Below, piece after piece: positions 57,444-64,000 of a stretch of DNA of 64,000 bases; the stretch's first letter is position 1; each line of letters begins with the position of its first letter. Made by a program: the position numbers and the translations under genes. Below the pieces are notes generated by a model that saw only the letters and a program-made list of their open reading frames with translations, did not search any database and was not told where the DNA came from. This DNA comes from Cytophagales bacterium (GTDB lineage: Bacteria; Bacteroidota; Bacteroidia; Cytophagales; 172606-1): the NCBI GenBank assembly GCA_030446715.1, contig JAUJMU010000001.1:597297-661296 (forward strand). The letters run 5' to 3'.

Positions 57444-57722
57444 CAACGCCCTTCACTTACAGAATCTAAACCCACGCCTGTTGAGGCAGAAGCCAGCATG
57501 CTCAACCCTTGGTTCGCATCTTTAGTAAGCACAGTAGGCAGTTTGCATTAGAAAGGGGGCAGTAATGGCGGCTGACAGGAAGAGAATGGAGGTTGAAATC
57601 AAAAAGAAAGAAAAATTGTTAAGACTTGCACCGGGAGAAAGTCTTCTGTCTTACATCTCCCATCTGTTTTCTAAGCAGGAAATGGTAAATTTGAGGAGTG
57701 TGCCTCTCTTAAACAGAGCCTT

Positions 57723-58142
57723 ATGAAATTGCCCATCAAAAATATACTGAAGGATCACGAACTGCGCCACACCTTGTGCCGGGAAGAAGTGCTGGATCTG
57801 TTTCTACAGCGGGATTTCGCCTTGTCGCACGCCGATCTGGAATCGGGCATCAGCGACCATTTTGACCGCGTGACGGTGTACCGGACGCTGAAGACTTTTC
57901 TGGATGCGGGCCTGATCCATAAGGTGCTGGACGATGAAGGCGTAACCAAATATGCCCTTTGCCGCGAGAAGTGCAGTTCCATGGAGCATCACCACGAACA
58001 CGTACATTTTAAGTGCACCACCTGCGGGCAGACCAATTGCCTCGAAAACGTGCAGATTCCGGCCGTAAAGCTGCCGCAAGGCTATCAGGTGGCCGAAACC
58101 AATCTGCTGATCCAGGGTGTGTGCCGCAACTGCAGCATATAA
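57723..58142 (+). CDS. Fur-family transcriptional regulator
   Basis: 139 residues. The winged-helix half has LCREEVLDLFLQRDFALSHA and HFDRVTVYRTLKTFLDAGLI (recognition helix). The metal-binding half has HHHEHVHFKCTTCGQTNCLE and a terminal CRNC, so both structural-zinc CxxC pairs are present. It could be a Fur, Zur or PerR homolog; residues alone do not decide. No metal-transport gene is adjacent. Monocistronic. Confidence 0.9.
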   Translation: MKLPIKNILKDHELRHTLCREEVLDLFLQRDFALSHADLESGISDHFDRVTVYRTLKTFLDAGLIHKVLDDEGVTKYALCREKCSSMEHHHEHVHFKCTTCGQTNCLENVQIPAVKLPQGYQVAETNLLIQGVCRNCSI

Positions 58143-58323
58143 TGTCCCAACCAGGATTTTCAGGATAGAAAAGATGAAAATGATTCTGGTGGTAGTATTT
58201 CTGCCTGTCCTTACATTTGATAACTTATGACAAAGACCGTAAATCCGGTTAATCCCTTAATCTTGTGAATTCTGATTTGGACTTTCCCATACTGACATTC
58301 TGTTTCCCTTCAATGTATACTCA

Positions 58324-59379
58324 ATGAAAAAAATCCTGATTACCGGCGGCGCCGGATTTATTGGCTCCCACGTGGTACGGCTGTTTGTGAACCGCCATTC
58401 CGACTACCAGATTTTTAACCTCGACAAGCTTACCTACGCCGGTAACCTCGCCAACCTCACCGACATTGAGCAGGCGCCGAACTATACTTTCCTGCGGGGC
58501 GACATCGTAGACGCTGATTTTATCAATGACCTTTTTGCGGAGCACCGTTTCGACGATGTGATTCACCTGGCAGCCGAGTCGCACGTAGACCGGTCCATTA
58601 CCGACCCGCTCTCTTTTGTGTACACCAACGTGGTAGGTACGGCCAACCTGCTCAACGCCGCCCGCCAGATCTGGAAAGACGACCTGCCAAATCACCTGTT
58701 CTATCACATTTCCACCGATGAGGTGTACGGTTCCCTGCACAACCCCGAAGATTTTTTTACTGAACAGACTTCCTATGATCCGCAGTCGCCGTATTCAGCA
58801 TCCAAGGCCGGCTCCGATCACCTGGTGCGGGCTTACCACAATACCTACAAAATGCCCGTGGTCATTACCAACTGTTCAAACAACTACGGTCCCAACCAGT
58901 TTCCGGAGAAGCTGATTCCGCTGTGCATCCACAACATCAAGCACAACAAGCCCCTGCCTATTTACGGCAAGGGCGAAAACGTACGTGACTGGCTCTACGT
59001 AATTGACCACGCCCGGGCCATTGACGTGGTGTTTCACCGGGGCAAGCACGGCGAGACCTATAACATCGGCGGGTTCAACGAGTGGCAGAACATTGACCTG
59101 GTGCGGCTGCTCTGCCGGATCATGGACCGCAAACTGGGCCGCGCCGGGGGCGAATCGGAAAAGCTGATCACTTACGTAACCGACCGGGCCGGCCACGACC
59201 TCCGCTACGCCATTGACGCCAACAAGATCATGAACGAATTGGGCTGGAAACCTTCGCTGCAATTCGAAGAAGGATTGGAAAAGACGGTGGACTGGTACCT
59301 TGCCAATATTGAGTGGCTGGATAATGTTACCTCCGGAGCCTATAAGCACTACTACGAAGACCAGTACGACAGCCGGTAG
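58324..59379 (+). CDS. rfbB: dTDP-glucose 4,6-dehydratase
   Basis: Makes dTDP-4-keto-6-deoxyglucose, precursor of rhamnose and other deoxysugars. 351 residues, extended SDR. Motifs: ITGGAGFIGSHVVRLF (NAD site), HLAAESHVDRSI, the catalytic YHISTDEVYGSL (Thr-Asp-Glu), and YSASKAGSDHLVRAY (Tyr-x-x-x-Lys). Other rml genes are not nearby, but it lies upstream of a surface-glycan cluster. A strong terminator follows. Confidence 0.96.
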   Translation: MKKILITGGAGFIGSHVVRLFVNRHSDYQIFNLDKLTYAGNLANLTDIEQAPNYTFLRGDIVDADFINDLFAEHRFDDVIHLAAESHVDRSITDPLSFVYTNVVGTANLLNAARQIWKDDLPNHLFYHISTDEVYGSLHNPEDFFTEQTSYDPQSPYSASKAGSDHLVRAYHNTYKMPVVITNCSNNYGPNQFPEKLIPLCIHNIKHNKPLPIYGKGENVRDWLYVIDHARAIDVVFHRGKHGETYNIGGFNEWQNIDLVRLLCRIMDRKLGRAGGESEKLITYVTDRAGHDLRYAIDANKIMNELGWKPSLQFEEGLEKTVDWYLANIEWLDNVTSGAYKHYYEDQYDSR

Positions 59380-59402
59380 CCTTGCCTTTAAGACAGTATC
59401 AG

Positions 59403-59436
59403 ACCTTCCGGGCTATGAAAACCCGGAAGGTTTTTT
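59403..59436 (+). terminator. rfbB terminator
   Basis: 10-bp stem ACCTTCCGGG / CCCGGAAGGT, 9-nt loop, then TTTTT; sits between convergent rfbB and ispE. Confidence 0.85.
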
Positions 59437-59439
59437 GTT

Positions 59440-60246
59440 TTACAACACCGGCCAGACTATGTACTCCGCCGGAAAGTGCCCTCTTACGTCTCTTTCATTT
59501 TCAAATAGCCCGTAAACCGTAGCCCCGGAGCCGCTCATGCCGGCGTATACTGCCCCGGCTTCGTAGAGTTTTTCCTTCACGGCCGCAATGGCGGGGTATC
59601 TGGCAAAAACGGTCTTTTCGAAGTCATTCTTCAGCTTTCCTTTCCACTCCGTCACGGGCAGTTTCAGAACGTCGCGCAGAGGAATGTCGGGCTGCCCAGG
59701 CGTCATGCCGGCGTACGCTTCCGGCGTAGAAACGTGAATGTCCGGATTCACCAGCACGGTATAATACTTCTTCAGGTCCACTTCAATCTCCGCGAACCGG
59801 TCACCTTTTTCGTAGCAGTAAAGTGGCTTATTCTGGATAAAAAAGGCACAGTCGCTGCCAAGAGGTCGCACGTAATCCTCCATCTGAGCAGGTGTGAGTC
59901 TTAATGCAAATTTCTCGTTCAGGATTCTTAAGGTGAATGCACAATCCGCCGAGCCGCCGCCGAGCCCGGCCCCGATGGGAATGACCTTGTGCAGGTGGAT
60001 GTGTACCGGCGGCAAATCAAAATCTCTTTTCAGAGCCGCGTAGGCTTTTAAGCAAAGATTATGCACCGCATCGCCGGGAATGGGCAGCCCGGAGGAGGTA
60101 AACCGCAGTTCCGGAGCCTCAGTAATCTCCAGCACATCTGACCAGCCAACGGGGTAGAAGCACGACTCAATGTTGTGATAACCGTCTGGTCGTCTGGCGA
60201 CTACGTGCAAGCCGAGGTTTATTTTGGCGTTTGGGAAAGAAACCAT
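59440..60246 (-). CDS. ispE: 4-diphosphocytidyl-2-C-methyl-D-erythritol kinase
   Basis: Phosphorylates CDP-methylerythritol in the non-mevalonate isoprenoid pathway. 268 residues, GHMP kinase fold. Conserved: SFPNAKINLGLHVVARRPDG at the start, the ATP loop VIPIGAGLGGGSADCAF (residues ~86-102), the substrate Asp in PLGSDCAFFI and GMSGSGATVYGLF. The start ATG at 60246 is preceded by three GATATTTG repeats rather than a perfect promoter box. Confidence 0.95.
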   Translation of the reverse strand: MVSFPNAKINLGLHVVARRPDGYHNIESCFYPVGWSDVLEITEAPELRFTSSGLPIPGDAVHNLCLKAYAALKRDFDLPPVHIHLHKVIPIGAGLGGGSADCAFTLRILNEKFALRLTPAQMEDYVRPLGSDCAFFIQNKPLYCYEKGDRFAEIEVDLKKYYTVLVNPDIHVSTPEAYAGMTPGQPDIPLRDVLKLPVTEWKGKLKNDFEKTVFARYPAIAAVKEKLYEAGAVYAGMSGSGATVYGLFENERDVRGHFPAEYIVWPVL

Positions 60247-60347
60247 CCTTCAAATATCAAATATCAGCCAGCAAATATCAAACTGTTGCCGCAGCGCTTC
60301 TGCAAATGGTATTTGTTATTTGTTATCTGTTATCTGAATTTTGCCGC

Positions 60348-61587
60348 ATGCATATTCTGCTGATACACCAGTATTTTCTGGAAAAAGACGATCCGGGCGG
60401 CTCCCGGTTCAACGAAATGACCCGGGTGTGGGCGGAAAACGGGCATCAGGTAACAGTAATCGGCGGAATGGTCCACTACGCCACCGGCAAGAAGCGGGAG
60501 AAGCATAAGGGGGAAGTTTAATGAAAAGGAAACGTACGCTGACGGTATAACTGTGTGCCGCTGACACGTATCGGAGGCGTACAATACCAACTTCATCGGG
60601 CGGCTGTGGGCCTATTTTTCCTTCGTGTTTTCCAGCATTATTTGCGGCTTGTTCAAAGCCAGGCAGCGGTACGACGTGGTGGTGGTTACTTCGCCGCCGC
60701 TGTTTGTGGGCATTACCGGCTACGTGTTGTCCCGCCTGAAACGCATTCCGCTGGTGTTCGAAGTCCGTGACCTGTGGCCGGAGTCGGCCATTGATACCGG
60801 GGTGCTGACCAACAAAACCATCATCCGGTTTGCCTACTGGTTCGAGGCGTTTATCTACCGGAAGGCTAAGCTGATCAATACGCTTACGCCGGCTTTCCGG
60901 CAGAAACTGATCGAAGAAAAAGGCGTGCCGGCGCAGAAAGTGGTGATGATTCCCAATGCCGCCGATTTTTCGCTGTCCGAAAAACTGCTCCACACCTTCG
61001 ACGCCGAAGCCTTCCGGCGGGAAAAGGGCTGGACCGGCCGGTTTGTGATTACTTACGTGGGGGCACACGGCGTAGCCAACCACCTGATTCAGCTCGTGGA
61101 TGCGGCTGATCTGCTGAAGGAAACCAACGCCCTTTTTCTGCTCATCGGCGACGGCATGCAAAAGCCCATGCTACAGGAAGAAGTGCGGCGGCGCGGCCTG
61201 ACCAACGTGCAGTTCGTGAATTCGGTACCGAAGCATGAAGTGTTTAAATACATTCTGGCGTCCGACTTAGGCACGTCGGTGCTGAAGAAAACGGATACCT
61301 TCAAGACGATTTACTCCAACAAGACGTTTGATTATATGTCGTGCCGGAAGCCGGTCCTGATGGTAATTGACGGTGTTTCGCGGCAACTGGTGGAAGAGGC
61401 CAGGTGCGGCATGTACGCCGAGCCCGAAGACGCCGGCGATATTGCCGCCAAAATCCGCCATTACCTCGGAGCCAACGGGCAACTGGCGAAAGAAGGCATG
61501 AACGGCTACCATTTCGCCCGGCAGCATTTTGACCGCGAAAGGCTGGCGAAACGTTACATGGAAGAGCTGGCGAAGCTAAATGGTTAA
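60348..61587 (+). pseudogene. WbuB-like glycosyltransferase with frameshift and nonsense codon
   Basis: The two parts form one group 4 glycosyltransferase of about 413 residues. The first frame (MHILLIHQYFLEKDDPGGSR) stops at 60521 after a run of five G (60509-60513); four G would join the next frame, KFNEKETYADGITVCR. That frame then meets TGA at 60562-60564 where relatives have Cys (RCHVSEAYN), and continues with HVSEAYNTNFIGRLWAYFSF, VFEVRDLWPESAIDTGVL and FDYMSCRKPVLMVIDG to 61587. Intact relatives transfer sugars to lipid-linked intermediates. It precedes the sugar transferase and acetyltransferase genes. Decay or base-calling error are both possible. Confidence 0.88.
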
Positions 61588-61700
61588 CTAAATGGTTAAA
61601 TTGCTGCATTGTCAAATTGTTATATGGCTGGATGGTTGTCTGACCAGCATGATCCTTCAGAATCAGGCAATGCAGCAATTAAACCATACAATTATAAATT

Positions 61701-62354
61701 TTGTACAGAGCATTTTTTAAAAGGTTGATTGATATAGTCGTGTCGCTGGTGCTGCTGGTGCTGACGCTGCCGTTTTCCCTGACGGCTGCCGTGCTGCTTG
61801 CATTTGCCAACAACGGGAAAATATTCTTTATTCAGCAGCGGCCCGGTCAGCATGACAAACCCTTTAGCATCATCAAGTTTAAAACAATGAATGACCGGCG
61901 GGACTCCCGCGGCGAACTGCTGCCCGATGCGGTGCGCCTGACAAAAGCGGGCCGCATGGTGCGGAAAACCTCCATTGATGAACTTCCGCAACTGATCAAC
62001 GTGCTGAAGGGTGATATTTCGCTGATCGGGCCGCGGCCCCTGCTGATGGAATACCTGCCCCTGTACAACCCGCAGCAGGCCCGGCGGCACGAAGTCAGAC
62101 CCGGCATCACAGGATGGGCGCAGGTAAACGGCCGCAACAATACGACCTGGGAGAAGCGGTTTGCCAACGATATTTACTACGTGGATCATTTGTCTTTTGC
62201 CCTTGACGTCAAAATATTCTTTTTGACTATTCTGAAAATCCTGCAGGGCGAAGGCATCAGCGGCGAAAATAGTGCTACAATGGAGAAATTCCGGGGGAGT
62301 AAAACCATGTCTGGGGAGAGCCACAAAGCGGGAGACGTAGCGTCCTATCCGTGA
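61701..62354 (+). CDS. undecaprenyl-phosphate sugar phosphotransferase (PglC/WcaJ family)
   Basis: 217 residues from a TTG (LYRAFFKRLIDIVVSLVLL, one N-terminal helix), the short PglC-like form without the WcaJ membrane domain. The catalytic signature is complete: FFIQQRPGQHDKPFSIIKFK, KTSIDELPQLINVLKGDISL, GPRPLLMEYLPLYN and HEVRPGITGWAQVNGRN. It would load the first sugar phosphate onto undecaprenyl phosphate, starting a surface glycan. It lies between the broken glycosyltransferase and the PglD-like gene. Confidence 0.93.
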   Translation: MYRAFFKRLIDIVVSLVLLVLTLPFSLTAAVLLAFANNGKIFFIQQRPGQHDKPFSIIKFKTMNDRRDSRGELLPDAVRLTKAGRMVRKTSIDELPQLINVLKGDISLIGPRPLLMEYLPLYNPQQARRHEVRPGITGWAQVNGRNNTTWEKRFANDIYYVDHLSFALDVKIFFLTILKILQGEGISGENSATMEKFRGSKTMSGESHKAGDVASYP

Positions 62355-62435
62355 AGAGAAGTGAAATTCATTTAGAAAATCACTGCTGAACGATACCAGT
62401 CCCCATTTTTAATTATCAATATTCAATTAACTAAC

Positions 62436-63038
62436 GTGATTCTGTACGGCGGTAGCGGTCATGCAAAAGTGATTCTGGATTGCCTGGAAGCGCGGGGTGG
62501 GCTCGTGCAGGGCATTTTCGATGATAATCATGATTTAAAAGAGTTGATGGGTGTACCGGTGGTGGGCCAGTACCGCCCCCATCTTTTTCCGGACCAGCCG
62601 CTGATCATTGCCATCGGCAACAACCGCATCCGGTTGCAGATAGCCCCGATGATCCGGCACCGGTTCGGCACCGCCATCCATCCTTCCGCGCAGGTGTCGA
62701 GGTCCGCTACGGGAGGTGAGGGGAGCGTTGTGTTTCACAATGCTGTGGTGCAGGCCGGAGCAAGTGTGGGGAAGCACTGCATTATCAACACGGCTGCTTC
62801 GATAGACCACGACTGCCGGCTGGAAGACTTCGTTCATATTTCCCCCAATGCGGCCCTTTGCGGCAGCGTGCAGGTAGGCGAAGGCACGCAGATCGGCACC
62901 GGCGCATCGGTTATACCCGGCGTACGGATCGGCAAATGGTGCGTGATCGGGGCCGGGGCGGTGGTAACCAGTAATATTCCGGACTTTTCGGTGGCGGTGG
63001 GTATACCGGCCAGAGTGATTAAAACTGTAGAATTGTAA
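62436..63038 (+). CDS. PglD-like sugar O/N-acetyltransferase
   Basis: 200 residues from a GTG (VILYGGSGHAKVILDCLEAR). The N-terminal Rossmann-like domain binds the UDP-sugar (GGSGHAKV). The C-terminal left-handed beta-helix has hexapeptide repeats (GKHCIINTAASIDHDCRLED, GTQIGTGASVIPGVRIGKW) with the catalytic His in TAASIDHDC. By similarity it acetylates UDP-4-amino-sugars in bacillosamine-type synthesis. The stop is directly followed by the next ATG (TAAATG), so translation is coupled to the aminotransferase. Confidence 0.92.
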   Translation: MILYGGSGHAKVILDCLEARGGLVQGIFDDNHDLKELMGVPVVGQYRPHLFPDQPLIIAIGNNRIRLQIAPMIRHRFGTAIHPSAQVSRSATGGEGSVVFHNAVVQAGASVGKHCIINTAASIDHDCRLEDFVHISPNAALCGSVQVGEGTQIGTGASVIPGVRIGKWCVIGAGAVVTSNIPDFSVAVGIPARVIKTVEL

Positions 63039-64000
63039 ATGCAATCCAAACGAATATACCTCTCCTCGCCGCACATGGGCGGCAATGAGCTGAAATACAT
63101 CCACCAGGCATTCGACGAAAACTGGATTGCGCCGCTGGGACCGAACGTAGATAATTTTGAAGCCGACCTTTGCCGGTTCACTGGTGCAAAACACGCCGCC
63201 GCGCTAAGTTCGGGCACGGCTGCCATTCACCTGACACTGATCTTACTGGGCATCGGCCCCGGTGATGAGGTGATCTGCCCGACGTTCACGTTTTCGGCTA
63301 CAATAAATCCCATTCTTTACCAGGGAGCCATTCCTGTATTCGTAGACAGCGGTACTTCTACCTGGAACATCTGCGTAGAGGAAACCCGCCGGGCCATTGA
63401 AGACCGTATTGCAAAAGGCAAAGCTCCCAAAGCCCTGATGATCGTGCACCTGTACGGCCAGTCGGCTAAGATGTGGCAATTGATGGCGCTGGCCGAAACC
63501 TACAACCTGCCAGTGATTGAAGATGCCGCCGAGGCGCTGGGTGCCACCTATGAAGGAAAGGCGTTAGGCACCTTCGGAAAATTCGGCATCCTGTCCTTCA
63601 ACGGCAATAAAATCATCACTACCTCCGGCGGCGGTGCCCTGCTGAGCAATGACCAGGAACTGATTGAAAAAGCCCGTTTTCTGGCAACCCAGGCCCGTGA
63701 CCCGGCTCCGCACTACCAGCACTCCCAGGTAGGCTACAACTACCGCATGAGCAACGTGGTGGCGGGCATCGGCCGCGGTCAGATGGAAGTGCTGCCGGAA
63801 CGGGTAAGACGGCGGCGGGAGATTTTCGCTTTCTACCAGCAAGCCTTCTCAGATATTCCGGCTATTTCATTTTCACCCGAATTATCCGATACGGAATGAA
63901 ACCGCTGGCTGACCTGCATCCTGATTGACGAAAAGCATTCAGGCGGCGTAACGCGGGAAACGATCCGGCTGGCGCTGGCGGAAGATAATATTGAAGCCCG
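63039..64000 (+). pseudogene. DegT/DnrJ/EryC1 aminotransferase with in-frame TGA (3' end beyond window)
   Basis: PLP aminotransferase of the PglE type, expected to make the 4-amino-sugar used by the PglD-like enzyme. The N-terminal 286 residues are intact: KRIYLSSPHMGGNELKYIHQ, SSGTAAIHLTLILLGIGPGD, the PLP lysine in LSFNGNKIITTSGGGALLSN. A TGA at 63897-63899 follows ELSDTE, but the same frame continues with NRWLTCILIDEKHSGGVTRE and TIRLALAEDNIEAR, the normal family C-terminus, to the window edge. So either one codon has mutated to stop or the base is miscalled. Confidence 0.85.

Noticed and set aside
60562-63899. TGA read as a sense codon (recoding or selenocysteine)
   Set aside because: TGA ends many intact genes here, such as the lipoprotein at 18264, Uma2 and the sugar transferase. 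No SECIS-like hairpin was evident, and one lesion is joined to a frameshift.

Overview
The window reads as a chromosomal segment of a Bacteroidota bacterium, most likely of the Cytophagia/Chitinophagia side. Pointers are a 288-residue primary sigma factor without region 1.1, many TAnnTTTG -7 promoter boxes with few Shine-Dalgarno sequences, a fused DAHP synthase/chorismate mutase, the long form of PurF, DUF3857 and DUF4783 proteins, and a SAM-I riboswitch ahead of metY-metX-hom. GC is moderately high in core genes and clearly lower in a few probable newcomers: a methyltransferase and the second toxin-antitoxin pair. No rRNA, tRNA, CRISPR array, prophage or intact insertion sequence was seen.

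Layout. 1-5.2 kb (minus): a DUF3857/transglutaminase-like exported protein cut by the window edge, aroF-type DAHP synthase/chorismate mutase, and a PAS histidine kinase. 5.5-9.6 kb: clpB, a ParE/RelE-type toxin-antitoxin cassette bracketed by a perfect 98-bp copy of the clpB 3' end, and a Uma2-family nuclease. 9.7-18.3 kb: fumC, a YcxB-like protein, a multipass membrane protein, a methyltransferase, nadC, a DUF4783 protein, gpmI and a lipoprotein. 18.5-24.7 kb: a giant histidine kinase with about eleven PAS domains, a single-domain response regulator and a cupin_5 protein. 24.9-31.5 kb: an exported protein, the SAM-I riboswitch with metY, metX and hom (homoserine to homocysteine), a carbon-nitrogen hydrolase and a small membrane protein. 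31.7-36.2 kb: rlmN, a multipass membrane protein, a second toxin-antitoxin locus with a broken toxin, and rpoD. 36.7-43.9 kb: cupin, aminotransferase, heptose-7-phosphate kinase, a helical repeat protein, hemE, a CDGSH protein and purF. 44.0-49.6 kb: a detached nuoM-nuoN pair, then thioredoxin, a small DUF6952-like protein and mnmA. 49.8-57.0 kb: DoxX, a SnoaL-like protein and a Crp/Fnr regulator, an AAA+ ATPase with a perfect palindrome upstream, queA, a lipoprotein and a PhoD-like phosphatase. 57.7-64 kb: a Fur-family regulator, rfbB, ispE and a surface-glycan cluster (glycosyltransferase, sugar transferase, PglD-like acetyltransferase, DegT-type aminotransferase).

Two themes stand out. First, nine of ten convergent gene junctions hold a long inverted repeat or terminator hairpin, and several intergenic palindromes belong to small dispersed families. 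Second, there are several apparent lesions: a toxin truncated by a 20-bp duplication, a glycosyltransferase with a frameshift and a nonsense codon, an aminotransferase with an in-frame TGA, and a metX whose 5' end looks shifted by one base. These are either real decay or base-calling errors; TGA serves as an ordinary stop for many intact genes here, so recoding is unlikely.
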